64,000 nucleotides of DNA from Bacteroides sp. 519. GTDB taxonomy: Bacteria; Bacteroidota; Bacteroidia; Bacteroidales; Bacteroidaceae. The stretch covers positions 25,783 through 89,782 of the forward strand of contig NZ_QVMJ01000010.1 in NCBI RefSeq assembly GCF_010500955.1. Reading direction: 5' to 3'. A program made the translations under genes and the position numbers. A model generated the notes under the pieces. It saw only the letters and a list, made by a program, of their open reading frames with translations, searched no databases and had not been told where the DNA came from. Below are positions 11,749 through 21,030 of this stretch, piece after piece (the first letter of the stretch is position 1; each line of letters starts with the position of its first letter).

Positions 11749-12402
11749 TTATACCAGCTGCTTTAGTTTTTCAAAGGTCATGCTTTTAAAATCATCTAAT
11801 ATGATATCAGCTTTACCCTCTAACGATTCTCTAGTATTTGTTGTTGCTAATCCAACAACTGTAGCTCCCGAAGCCCTTCCGGCTGTCAGTCCATGAAATG
11901 AATCTTCAAAAACAATTGAATTTTCAGGAGTGGCATCCAGCAACTTCATTCCTGAAAGAAAACATTCCGGATCGGGTTTTGAACGGGTAAAGCATTCTGC
12001 TGTGAGTATATGGTCGAATAATTCTTTCATTTCGGGATGAACATGATATACATTATTCATTTTATTTTCATTTGAACTGGTTACTAAAGCAGTTCTCACA
12101 TGATTTGCTTTTAAATCCCCTATAAAATCTTTAATCCCTGGTAAATACTCGTAAGTCATATCTTCCTCATATTTATCCAATCCTTTTGTTATCTGATCCT
12201 GTTCTTCGTACATACCAGAAAAATATTTATCAAAGATTTGTTTCAAGGTTTGCCCTTTTATTTTCTTTCCAAAATCTATTTCATCCAAATATTTGTGTCC
12301 TTGTTTGTCCCAGAATATAGTATACTGTGGTTCTGTATCCATAACAACTCCATCAAAATCGAATAGAGCTGCTATTTTGTTTTGATTTTCCATTTTATGC
12401 AT
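11749..12402 (-). CDS. HAD-family phosphatase, beta-phosphoglucomutase-like
   Basis: 217 residues of HAD subfamily IA. Motif I is DFDGVVMDTE (nucleophile and acid/base aspartates), motif II is the TSS after ALV, motif III/IV is the conserved KPDPECFL followed by VFEDSFHG. A four-helix cap follows motif I. Such proteins act on sugar phosphates or related small phosphates in the cytoplasm. Translation may begin at 12402 (MHKMENQNK) or at the fourth codon, 12393; I cannot decide between them. A perfect 33-bp inverted repeat separates it from fkp. Confidence 0.88.
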   Translation of the reverse strand: MHKMENQNKIAALFDFDGVVMDTEPQYTIFWDKQGHKYLDEIDFGKKIKGQTLKQIFDKYFSGMYEEQDQITKGLDKYEEDMTYEYLPGIKDFIGDLKANHVRTALVTSSNENKMNNVYHVHPEMKELFDHILTAECFTRSKPDPECFLSGMKLLDATPENSIVFEDSFHGLTAGRASGATVVGLATTNTRESLEGKADIILDDFKSMTFEKLKQLV

Positions 12403-12439
12403 CTTTAAATTATAACGCTAAGTTCTATGATTTTTTTTA

Positions 12440-12514
12440 AACGCTAAGTTACGCCTAGTTTCGCAGAGTATAATAATATAGTATACTCTGCGAAACTAGG
12501 CGTAACTTAGCGTT
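12440..12514. repeat. Perfect 33-bp inverted repeat downstream of fkp
   Basis: 12440-12472 is the exact reverse complement of 12482-12514 with a 9-nt loop. It begins 6 nt after the fkp stop codon. It can form a very stable stem and may terminate fkp transcription, but no U-run follows directly. The arms contain the words CGCTAAGTTACGCC and TTTCGCAGAG. Confidence 0.85.
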
Positions 12515-12520
12515 AAGATG

Positions 12521-15373
12521 TTACGATCGCGAAATTTGTAATCCCTTATCCGAAAGCTCCATATCAACAAACCGTGCACATGAATTGGGCGGATTGTTGG
12601 TTAGTTCCTCACGGATGCGGATTGCTGCTTGTGGGTCTTTGGCAATCATATACAAATAACCGCCACCACCTGCACCAGGTAATTTATATCCTAATGTGTA
12701 ATCTTTAATCCGGTTTATAATATCTTCTACAGTAGGAGGATTTGTACCACTATCTAATGCTTTATTCTGTTGCCAGGTTTTATTAATTAATCCTGCAAAC
12801 TCTTGAAAACTGCCTTTCAAAATGGCTCCGCTCATATCTAATGCATGGATTTTCATTTCAGCTAACAGACTTAAATGAGCAGATGAATTTAGAAACATGC
12901 CGCTTACAATATCTGCCAGAATACCTTTGGCTGTACGGGTAATGCCTGTATAATATAACAGGTTACACATTTTATATTCGGGTAAGGTAAACAGATAATC
13001 GGGTAACCAACGTATTTGTGGATTCTGTGCAAAACCCGATTCTGATTGTAGCAATTTAACACCATGAAATACTCCACCGTATTGATCTTGCCAGCCACCA
13101 CCTGTAGTTAACAATTGTTCCAGAACAAGGGTTCGATGGCAGATTTCATTTTTATCCCATGCTAAACCACAGAAATCATTTATTGCTCCCAATACAGTTG
13201 AAGCAAGAATAGAACTGGTACCCAAACCTGAACCTGCAGGAATTGCTGCCAGCAAGGTAACTTCAATACCTGCACCAAAAGCTTTTAATTGCTCTTTCAG
13301 TGATTTAAATTTATTTTTAGAAAACAATGGTAGGAAACCAGACAAAGCAAGTGCTGCTTTAGGAATAGAGAAAGGAGATCCTACTTTCTTATAATCGGCC
13401 AGTTCCTCAAAAGTAGTAACCTGTTCCAATGCTCCCATATCTATAGATCGTAAGGTTATTTGATATTCCTTACTGGGCTTAATATATACTTGCAAAGGTG
13501 GTTGACCATTTAATTCAATAGCCAGGTTTACTACATTTCCTCCACAGAACAGAGAATAAGGAGGGGTGTCTGTCCATCCGCCTGCCAAGTCAATGCGTAC
13601 CGGACTACGTGCCCATACTATCTGATCGTTATATACATTTAAATGAGGGTCACTTTTTTTATTTTTGATTTCACCTAATAAACCTTCTCTGAGCAATTCA
13701 AAGGCAGAATTTTCTTCTGTAATGTATTCCTCTCCTTTTAGTTTCCGGATTCTGCTTCGAAGCATCCGGTTATGAATACGAGTCATAACTGTTGCATCTT
13801 CGGCTAGAACGGAAGGGGTATCAAGATTTAACCGGGTAAATTCTTCGGCAGCATTTGCTAAATCAAGTTGATAAAAAACGCTTTTTTCATAATTCCTGGA
13901 AAGTATTTCCCAGTTGTTTTTACAGAACTTTTCTCTTTGCTGATACAAGCGTACCAGATTGGCTTTTTCAGAAATTTCATCAGCAGACAAACGAGTTGCC
14001 TTCATCCATATTTCTTTTCCCTCTGCCAGTAATGGTTCTGTAACCATCCATTTAAGTACTGTGCCTAATTTTTCTATTAAATCAACCACCGGAAACAATC
14101 CGGCAGATTGAATATCTTTTGTGTTTGAAATACCTGTATCTGTTAATTTAAGATTTCTCTGATGTAGCCATTCTGCAAAAGAGATTTCTAAAAAGGTGGT
14201 ATTTTCATCATGCAAATCTCCCCGGAATGCATCATTCATGCCATAGGGCCTTACCACCCACTCGTTTTCATTTATAGGAACAATGTCAATACACACTCCG
14301 TTGGGTAATTGGATATTAAAATTATTCTCGGGTATACCAGTTAGTATGTGGCGCTTTCCTAATTTCCAGTTTTGACCAATAAAACTATTCTCTATCCACA
14401 AATTTTCGTTCTCTGCTTTAAAAGATATTCCGGTTATTGCATTCTGCACAAAGATTGCCGGGTTTGGTTTTATTTTGCGGTGCATTATCTTGTGTTGATC
14501 ATGCACTCTGTTTTGTATGGATAAGGTAGAAGAAATCAACTCAGTACTTGTTCCATAATGGTAGAATTCGCCATCAGTTAATGGTAATATTGCAACTGAA
14601 AGTTCATTTAGTTCTTTATCAGTAATACGTGGATTGTTTCCAAGCGACAAGCCAAAATCAGAATACAAATCATAGTAATCCGGTACCATGGCATCATTTT
14701 TATAAGAATGCTTCTTTAATAATTTAACTGCTTTATCACTTAGAAGCCAAATTCCTATATCCATCAAAAATACATGGGTTTTGGTTACAGACTCTAATTC
14801 TTCAATTGAGGGTTTCTGTAACATAAAGTCAAGTTGTTCCGGATTGTTTCTGTCTAAAACAAAAACGCCATGCCTGGTTGCCAACGAAGCTTCAACCCAA
14901 AGGCCATAACATACCACATCGGCATTGGGTATCGGACTTAAAGGCCGTTCCGAACGAATGTATACATCACCGCTGGCAATCAGTGTATGCAAAGATGCTG
15001 GTGCAGCTTTCATTATCCGTTCGTACAGAGGTAATTGTAAAGAAAGCAAATTCTGATTAAGTTTCTGCCCTCTCTCCCACCGGAATACCGGAATTGGAGT
15101 TAATATTTTCCCAGATGGTGCATAAGCAGGTAAACGCCTACTTTGTCCGCCTGCATGAAGCAATATACGTTTATCGCCCTCAAGCCACTGATCGAACGAT
15201 TGCTGAGGTGCTAAACAACGGTGACACTCGTCTAAAAGCCATGCTGTGCCTCCACCTGAACCAACTTTAGACCCTATTGGGTCTGAAGTACAAAACCATT
15301 CTTCCCGGTTTGCATCTTCTAATTCATAAAAGTAGTTTGTTAAATTAGGTGGCAGCGAAAGTAATTTTTGCAT
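12521..15373 (-). CDS. fkp: Bifunctional L-fucokinase/L-fucose-1-phosphate guanylyltransferase
   Basis: Fkp converts free L-fucose to GDP-fucose for capsule and glycoprotein fucosylation in Bacteroidales. The 950-residue length matches the family. The N-terminal half is the guanylyltransferase (GSGGGTAWLL near residue 40); the C-terminal third is a GHMP kinase with RIDLAGGWTDTPPY near residue 600 and the phosphate loop IPAGSGLGTSSILAS near 720. Translation from 15373 (MQKLLSLP) matches the family start; the longer frame from 15412 adds 13 residues overlapping the DUF308 stop. No fucose permease or isomerase is adjacent, so free fucose must come from elsewhere. Confidence 0.95.
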   Translation of the reverse strand: MQKLLSLPPNLTNYFYELEDANREEWFCTSDPIGSKVGSGGGTAWLLDECHRCLAPQQSFDQWLEGDKRILLHAGGQSRRLPAYAPSGKILTPIPVFRWERGQKLNQNLLSLQLPLYERIMKAAPASLHTLIASGDVYIRSERPLSPIPNADVVCYGLWVEASLATRHGVFVLDRNNPEQLDFMLQKPSIEELESVTKTHVFLMDIGIWLLSDKAVKLLKKHSYKNDAMVPDYYDLYSDFGLSLGNNPRITDKELNELSVAILPLTDGEFYHYGTSTELISSTLSIQNRVHDQHKIMHRKIKPNPAIFVQNAITGISFKAENENLWIENSFIGQNWKLGKRHILTGIPENNFNIQLPNGVCIDIVPINENEWVVRPYGMNDAFRGDLHDENTTFLEISFAEWLHQRNLKLTDTGISNTKDIQSAGLFPVVDLIEKLGTVLKWMVTEPLLAEGKEIWMKATRLSADEISEKANLVRLYQQREKFCKNNWEILSRNYEKSVFYQLDLANAAEEFTRLNLDTPSVLAEDATVMTRIHNRMLRSRIRKLKGEEYITEENSAFELLREGLLGEIKNKKSDPHLNVYNDQIVWARSPVRIDLAGGWTDTPPYSLFCGGNVVNLAIELNGQPPLQVYIKPSKEYQITLRSIDMGALEQVTTFEELADYKKVGSPFSIPKAALALSGFLPLFSKNKFKSLKEQLKAFGAGIEVTLLAAIPAGSGLGTSSILASTVLGAINDFCGLAWDKNEICHRTLVLEQLLTTGGGWQDQYGGVFHGVKLLQSESGFAQNPQIRWLPDYLFTLPEYKMCNLLYYTGITRTAKGILADIVSGMFLNSSAHLSLLAEMKIHALDMSGAILKGSFQEFAGLINKTWQQNKALDSGTNPPTVEDIINRIKDYTLGYKLPGAGGGGYLYMIAKDPQAAIRIREELTNNPPNSCARFVDMELSDKGLQISRS

Positions 15374-15411
15374 ATTGAATTTTGGGTGATGAGTTGTGAG
15401 TGATGAATACA

Positions 15412-15978
15412 TTATTCATCAATTATTTCGGCATCTACAATATCGGTAATTGCAGGATTTTGAGGTTTATTATTCAGGAAGCGGAAATAATTAAGTAATT
15501 CCGAACCTGCATACACAATTGCCGTAGCTCCTATTATTATAAAAATTGTTTCCTGAGATTCGCGTGGACTAAACAAAATAAGTAAAGCTGCAATCAGGAT
15601 TAATACCGGAGTAATAAAAAAGGCTACTGGCACATTGGTCCATTTACGGGTCATTATTAAAGTGTACAATTGATGTATGCCTCCAAGCAATAAAATAAAG
15701 CCAAGAACATACATTAATATATTAATAAAGAATCCCGGATTAATAACCAACCACAAACCAAAAAGGAAACTACCAATCGCCTCAATGGGGAAACGGCTTT
15801 TTGCAGTTTTACCTTTAGAAGCAAAATATCCGATTATACCTATTAAACCTGGAATTATAAATAAAATACCAATTGTCATAACCAGATAGTCGGCAGCAAC
15901 GCCTGGCCATATAACTACCACTAAACCTATGATTAGAGCAAATATGGAACGGATTACAGGATAATTTATTGACTTCAT
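15412..15978 (-). CDS. DUF308/HdeD-family membrane protein
   Basis: 188 residues with about six closely spaced hydrophobic segments, matching the short HdeD-type membrane proteins linked in enterobacteria to acid resistance. In Bacteroidota the role is unknown. The C-terminal 25 residues are acidic and soluble (ends DIVDAEIIDE). It lies between the acyl-CoA synthetase gene (63-nt gap) and fkp (38-nt gap) on the same strand, so it may be co-transcribed. Confidence 0.8.
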   Translation of the reverse strand: MKSINYPVIRSIFALIIGLVVVIWPGVAADYLVMTIGILFIIPGLIGIIGYFASKGKTAKSRFPIEAIGSFLFGLWLVINPGFFINILMYVLGFILLLGGIHQLYTLIMTRKWTNVPVAFFITPVLILIAALLILFSPRESQETIFIIIGATAIVYAGSELLNYFRFLNNKPQNPAITDIVDAEIIDE

Positions 15979-16041
15979 ACTATTTAATTTTTAATAGAGT
16001 TTTCCTTTATGCGAATATACACTTTTAAGTAATATAATTGT

Positions 16042-17943
16042 TTATAATGCAAACAAATTCTGATCGTTTATTATATTCTTACCTTCGGGAGTATATAAAA
16101 ATTCCAAACGTTCCTTGTAACGTTCTTCTATTTTTCCACGAACCATTTTCAGAGAAGAATTGAGAAGTTGATTTTGTTCGGTAAAAGGTTCAGGCAAAAC
16201 AGCAATAGCAGCAGGAAGCCAACGTTCAGGATATTCTCCGGCATATACCCCATTACTTTTATAGCGATTAATAACCTCTTGAATTTTCTTGAGTGCCAGT
16301 TCTTTTGCTTCACGCGTACTCCAATCTATTCCCGGTTTAATACGTTCTACATAGCGTTTTAATGCTTCTTTATCCGGAACAACCAATGCAACAGTATATG
16401 GATCCTGATTATTGTACAACATCATCTGTTCCAGGTATTTAGATTTATCGCAAATACCTTCTTCAATACCTTCAGGACTATATTTTTCACCATCATTACT
16501 GATAAGTAAACTTTTAAACCGTCCAAGAACATATAGAAAACCATCTTTATCCATATATCCCATATCACCTGTATGTAACCATCCGTTGCGAATTGTTTCG
16601 GCTGTGGCTTCTGGGTTTTTCCAATAACCAAGCATCACATTTTCGCCTTTAACAACAATTTCTCCTTTTTCTCCCAGTGGTAACTCATTACCATCTCCAT
16701 CTAAAATTTTCAAATCCAGATTTGCTACTAAGGTTCCGGACGATCCTAGTTTGTGTTTTTTTAATGAGTTAGAAGAGATAACCGGTGTTGCTTCCGAAAG
16801 GCCATATCCTTGAAACATTGGCATTCCAATTGCATAGAAAAAACGTTGCAATTCTATATCCAGCAAAGCACCTCCGCCAATAAAGAACTTTAATTTGCCT
16901 CCTAAAGCCTCTCGTACACGCGAAAACATCAATTTATCATAAATTGCCAATAATAGTTTTTTATGAATTTGCGTAACTCCACCTTTATTATAACCTTCTT
17001 TATTGTATTCATAAGCTATTTTCAATGCATGTTTAAAAAGCTTTTCGGTACTTTTTCCTTTTTTCCGAATTGTATTTTCTATGTTTTTCCGAAAACTTTT
17101 AGCCAAAGCCGGAACACTCATTATTACTGTTGGCTTGAATTCATTGATATTTAAAGGGATATTTTTAAGAGACTCTATTGGTGTTTTCCCTATTTGTACA
17201 GTAGCAACATTGGCTCCGTATGCCATAAAAGAATAAAACCCGGCAACATGCCCAAAACAATGATCGAGTGGAATAATTATCAGGTTACTATCCTGAGGAG
17301 TTATTTTAATTAAAGACATAGACTGCTCTACATTAGCAGTATAATTCCGGTGAGAGAGCATAATTCCTTTAGGGTCGGCTGTTGTTCCTGATGTATAGGA
17401 AATATTAGCCATATCATCACCTTTTATAGATTTGCTTCGTTTAATAAGTTCTTTATGATTTGCCTTCAGATATTGGTCACCTTCTTTTAATATATTTTCA
17501 AGAGGAATTTCTTTGCTGCTATCATAAGCATCCAATTCATCAAAAACAATAATTTTTTCTATTAAAGGCAGATCGTTAATAATGGTACGAATCTTTTTTA
17601 GATGTGCTCCGGAAACCATTATATATTTGGATTCAGAATGCCTTAAACGAAACAATAAATCGTTGCTTTCTTCCAATTTAACTGATAAAGGAACATTTAC
17701 AGCACCTGTATAAAGAATTCCTAATTCCCCAATAATCCAATCATTTCTACCCTCCGAAAGAAGTGCTATCTTATCGCCGAATTGAACACCCATACTAAGT
17801 AACCCTGCTGCTAACCGGTATACCTGTTTCTGTGTTTCTTTATAGGTTATGGGTTCAAACTTGTTGGTTTTCTTTTCCCACAAAAAGGTATTATTAGCAT
17901 ATTTTTGAACACTGCTTTCAAATAAATCAATAATTGTTTTCAT
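16042..17943 (-). CDS. Long-chain acyl-CoA synthetase (AMP-forming)
   Basis: Activates fatty acids through an acyl-adenylate to acyl-CoA. 633 residues of the ANL superfamily: P-loop-like SYTSGTTADPKGIMLSH near residue 180, the A5 motif GYGLSEATPV near 380, the hinge region WLHTGDMGYMDKDGFLYVLGR near 450-470, and a C-terminal lysine-containing subdomain. The length and the linker with KLFKHALKIAYEYN fit the long-chain (FadD15/FAA1-like) branch rather than acetyl-CoA synthetases. Minus-strand neighbours downstream are the DUF308 gene and fkp; the pectinase gene diverges upstream. Confidence 0.92.
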   Translation of the reverse strand: MKTIIDLFESSVQKYANNTFLWEKKTNKFEPITYKETQKQVYRLAAGLLSMGVQFGDKIALLSEGRNDWIIGELGILYTGAVNVPLSVKLEESNDLLFRLRHSESKYIMVSGAHLKKIRTIINDLPLIEKIIVFDELDAYDSSKEIPLENILKEGDQYLKANHKELIKRSKSIKGDDMANISYTSGTTADPKGIMLSHRNYTANVEQSMSLIKITPQDSNLIIIPLDHCFGHVAGFYSFMAYGANVATVQIGKTPIESLKNIPLNINEFKPTVIMSVPALAKSFRKNIENTIRKKGKSTEKLFKHALKIAYEYNKEGYNKGGVTQIHKKLLLAIYDKLMFSRVREALGGKLKFFIGGGALLDIELQRFFYAIGMPMFQGYGLSEATPVISSNSLKKHKLGSSGTLVANLDLKILDGDGNELPLGEKGEIVVKGENVMLGYWKNPEATAETIRNGWLHTGDMGYMDKDGFLYVLGRFKSLLISNDGEKYSPEGIEEGICDKSKYLEQMMLYNNQDPYTVALVVPDKEALKRYVERIKPGIDWSTREAKELALKKIQEVINRYKSNGVYAGEYPERWLPAAIAVLPEPFTEQNQLLNSSLKMVRGKIEERYKERLEFLYTPEGKNIINDQNLFAL

Positions 17944-17976
17944 ATATATTAAAATCTAATTAGAATGCAAATGGTA

Positions 17977-17984
17977 CAAATTTA
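17977..17984 (-). promoter_or_regulatory. -7 box of the acyl-CoA synthetase gene
   Basis: TAAATTTG on the minus strand, 33 nt upstream of the start. The opposite strand carries TTACTTTG at 17997-18004, one mismatch from the consensus, a possible promoter for the pectinase gene. Confidence 0.5.
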
Positions 17985-18134
17985 CAAAGAAATAACTTAC
18001 TTTGATATATAATGGTTCATATTCCACCAAAACATCAAATATTCCACATAATACACCAAAAAAAACTCCTTAATGTTTCTTGTATGACATACATTTACCA
18101 CAAATTAAATCTCTCAATAGAAATATTTATATTT

Positions 18135-20450
18135 ATGAAACACTTTCTTTTTTCACTTTTCGTTTTTTTTATAGTTTCGAACATACATGCACAAAATGAC
18201 ACTCTTTATGTTGCACGTGACGGAACTGGACTTTATCGTAACATACACGAAGCTATTGATGCTCTACAGCATGCCGACAGGCTACCAGAAGTTATTTATA
18301 TTAAAAAAGGTACATACAAAGAAAAGTTTATAATTCCTTCTTATATCCAAAACATACAAATTGTTGGAGAAGACACCGAAGAAACCATCATTACCTACGA
18401 CGACCATGCACGTATAAATGAAATGGGGACTTTTCTTACATACACACTAAAAGTACAGGGTAATAACATCACTTTTAAAAACCTGACAATAGAAAATAAC
18501 GCAGCCCAATTAGGACAGGCGGTTGCTTTACATACCGAAGGTGATAAACTTGTTTTCTTGAATTGTCGGTTATTAGGTAACCAGGATACAGTATTCACTG
18601 ATACAAACGGTGCCCAATTATATTTTTTCAATTGTTATATTGAAGGTACTACCGATTTTATATTCGGACCAGCCACAGCTATATTCGAGGATTGTGAAAT
18701 ACATAGTAAACGGAATTCATATATAACTGCGGCCTCTACCCCAGCAGACATTAAATTTGGATATGTGTTTATTAATTGTACATTAACAGCTTCGCCTGCT
18801 ATTAAGAAAGTTTATCTGGGAAGACCGTGGAGAGATTTTGCAGCCACAACTTTTATTCATTGCAATCTGGGAAATCATATTGTACCCGAAGGATGGCACA
18901 ACTGGAAGAAACCCGAACGCGAAAAAACAGCAAGATATGCCGAATATAACAACACAGGAAATTCCGATATTAGCAATAGAGTTAGCTGGTCTAAACAGTT
19001 AACTGCTGCAGAAGCTGCCCAATACACACCCGAAACTATTTTTGGAGTAGAGGATAAATGGTGGCAACTAACACCAGCTTTTCCGGGTGCCGAAGGTTTC
19101 GGGCGCTATACAACCGGTGGTCGTGGAGGTGTTGTATATCATGTTACTAATCTGAACGACAGTGGGCTGGGTTCTCTTCGCGAAGGCATTTTACTAAATG
19201 GGCCTCGCACCATTGTTTTTGATGTATCGGGTACAATTGACCTTGATTCAAATCTGGTTATTGAAAATGGTGATCTTACCATAGCCGGCCAAACAGCTCC
19301 CGGAGACGGAATTTGTCTTAAAGATCATTCATTTATTATTCATGCAGATAATGTTATTGTTCGTTTTATCCGTTGTCGTTTAGGCGATGAACAAAAAGCA
19401 GAGCAAGACGCTATGGAAGGAAAAAGGGCAAAAAATATAATAATAGATCACTGTTCTATGAGTTGGAGTACAGACGAGTGTGCCTCTTTCTATGATAATA
19501 GTAATATGACATTGCAATGGTGTATTATCAGCGAAAGCCTCAATAAATCTGTTCACAGAAAAGGGAATCATGGTTATGGAGCAATCTGGGGTGGACAGAA
19601 AGCTAGTTTCCACCATAATTTAATGGTGCATCATTCCAGCCGCACCCCACGGTTATGCGGCAGCCGGTACACTGGTGAACCTGAAAAAGAAATAGTAGAC
19701 ATCAGAAACAATGTGTTTTACAACTGGGGACCTACCAACGGAGGATATGCGGGCGAAGGCGGAAGCTATAATTTTGTGAATAACTATTATAAACCTGGCC
19801 CATCAACTGCTACAAATAGGAAGATAACACACCGTATTTTTTCGCCCAATGCCGACGATGGGTTATATCGGAACAAACCCGGAACCTGGGGAACTTTTTA
19901 TGTGAATGGTAACTATTTCGATGACTCTTGTCCACAGATTCGGGCAATACCTCAAGTAGTTAATGAAATAGCAACTACCAACAAAGATAATTGGAATGGC
20001 ATACACCCCAATGAAAAACCGGATTATTCTTTACCTGCTCAAGGTATCAAATCGGATTTTGAATTTAATGTTGCAAAAGTAAGTACTCATACAGCCGAAA
20101 ACGCATATAATAAAGTGCTGAATTTAGCTGGTGCCAGTTTGCACCAGGATGATATTGATATACGTGTTACAAAGGAAACTTTAAAAGGAAACTACACTTA
20201 CGAAGGAACTTACAGCACCAATGGCATAATTGATAGTCCTTCAAATTGTGAAGGCTACATTGAATATAAGTCTGTTCCAAAACCTGTTGATAGTGATAAT
20301 GATGGAATTCCTGATGTGTGGGCATCAACGTTTTTACCTCAAGGAAAAACATATAGGGATATTGATTCTTACAGCGGATATAGTTATCTGGAACTATACC
20401 TCAATAGTTTGGTAGAGGGTATAATGAAGGCTGGATTGGAGGATATTTAA
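18135..20450 (+). CDS. Secreted pectin methylesterase (CE8) - pectate lyase (PL1) fusion
   Basis: A 771-residue two-enzyme protein for homogalacturonan breakdown, exported by the signal peptide MKHFLFSLFVFFIVSNIHAQ. The CE8 domain (about 22-310) has its catalytic set: Asp151 in NQDT, Asp174 in DFIFG and Arg230 in LGRPW. The PL1 domain starts near residue 313 (FPGAEGFGRYTTGGRGG) and carries the DHCSMSWSTDE calcium/catalytic region. The tail has a calcium-type DSDNDGIPD loop. De-esterification by CE8 makes the substrate for PL1, so the fusion couples the two steps. The frame is open from 18012, but the ATG at 18135 begins the signal peptide. No other pectin gene is adjacent. Confidence 0.93.
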   Translation: MKHFLFSLFVFFIVSNIHAQNDTLYVARDGTGLYRNIHEAIDALQHADRLPEVIYIKKGTYKEKFIIPSYIQNIQIVGEDTEETIITYDDHARINEMGTFLTYTLKVQGNNITFKNLTIENNAAQLGQAVALHTEGDKLVFLNCRLLGNQDTVFTDTNGAQLYFFNCYIEGTTDFIFGPATAIFEDCEIHSKRNSYITAASTPADIKFGYVFINCTLTASPAIKKVYLGRPWRDFAATTFIHCNLGNHIVPEGWHNWKKPEREKTARYAEYNNTGNSDISNRVSWSKQLTAAEAAQYTPETIFGVEDKWWQLTPAFPGAEGFGRYTTGGRGGVVYHVTNLNDSGLGSLREGILLNGPRTIVFDVSGTIDLDSNLVIENGDLTIAGQTAPGDGICLKDHSFIIHADNVIVRFIRCRLGDEQKAEQDAMEGKRAKNIIIDHCSMSWSTDECASFYDNSNMTLQWCIISESLNKSVHRKGNHGYGAIWGGQKASFHHNLMVHHSSRTPRLCGSRYTGEPEKEIVDIRNNVFYNWGPTNGGYAGEGGSYNFVNNYYKPGPSTATNRKITHRIFSPNADDGLYRNKPGTWGTFYVNGNYFDDSCPQIRAIPQVVNEIATTNKDNWNGIHPNEKPDYSLPAQGIKSDFEFNVAKVSTHTAENAYNKVLNLAGASLHQDDIDIRVTKETLKGNYTYEGTYSTNGIIDSPSNCEGYIEYKSVPKPVDSDNDGIPDVWASTFLPQGKTYRDIDSYSGYSYLELYLNSLVEGIMKAGLEDI

Positions 20451-20460
20451 TATCACATAA

Positions 20461-20592
20461 GTGAGAAAAAAGTGCCACACTGATGAGAAAAAAGTACCAC
20501 ACCTGTGGTACAAAAGTGCCACAGGTGTGGTACTAAAGTATCTTAGCTGTGATACTTTTGTACCACCAGCGTGATACTTTTTTCTCAAGCTC
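20461..20592. repeat. 22-bp phased array, six units, after the pectinase gene
   Basis: Units start at 20461, 20483, 20505, 20527, 20549 and 20571, exactly 22 bp apart. They open with GTGAGAA, ATGAGAA, GTGGTAC (twice) or GTGATAC (twice) and share AAAAGTnCCAC or its complement. The left and right halves are largely complementary, so the array also folds. The following 40 bases (CAGTGGTACTGTAATT region, about 20599-20629) recur after the similar array at 63.7 kb. Confidence 0.85.
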
Positions 20593-20741
20593 AAAAAAAC
20601 AGTGGTACTGTAATTTATTGATTTTCAGATATGATTTTACTCTCGTTTTTACTTTCTTCCTTTCATATATTCGCATATTCACTTTATTTGTATGAATGAA
20701 CTAATAAAATTCACTTTTATTAGTTTTTCTAATCTTTTTAT

Positions 20742-20749
20742 TATCTTTG
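20742..20749 (+). promoter_or_regulatory. -7 box of the rtcB-prfH operon
   Basis: TATCTTTG, an exact TAnnTTTG match. Transcription would start near 20756, giving a leader of about 275 nt before rtcB, far longer than others in this window. Confidence 0.7.
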
Positions 20750-20770
20750 CTCCGAAATTTAAGTTTATTA

Positions 20771-20925
20771 ACCCTTAAAACTAAAGAAAGGGTATAATTA
20801 TGTTGGAGAAATTATAATATCAAGACGGGGACTAAGCCGGCTCATCGGGATGAAGAGCCTTTGCAACTCATGTTCTATTACCTATCAATTATAACGGCTG
20901 CTATTTGATAACAGTTGATTAGTCC
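20771..20925 (+). ncRNA. Candidate structured leader RNA upstream of rtcB
   Basis: By hand the leader pairs into several helices. ACCCTT 20771-20776 pairs with AAGGGT 20788-20793. TATAATT 20793-20799 pairs with AATTATA 20810-20816. GGACTAA 20829-20835 pairs with TTAGTCC 20919-20925, closing a domain that holds a GGCTC/GAGCC hairpin (20839-20843/20855-20859) and a TATCAA/TTGATA hairpin (20883-20888/20905-20910). This is a plausible three-way junction. No reading frame occupies the region. It could regulate rtcB, be a substrate for the ligase, or be processed as a small RNA. I do not recognise it as a named riboswitch. Confidence 0.5.
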
Positions 20926-21030
20926 TGTACACACAATCTATTTTCTTATTTAACAATGTTGATACATTGAAGTGGTATGTTATATCCCACTATCAAAGGT
21001 ATCCAACATCTTTTTCCTTTATTTATAATT

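Noticed and set aside
20829..20925. A tRNA or tRNA-like gene
   Set aside because: There is a 7-bp closing stem, but no GGTTCGAAT-type T-arm, no recognisable anticodon arm and a length of about 97 nt without a class II variable arm.
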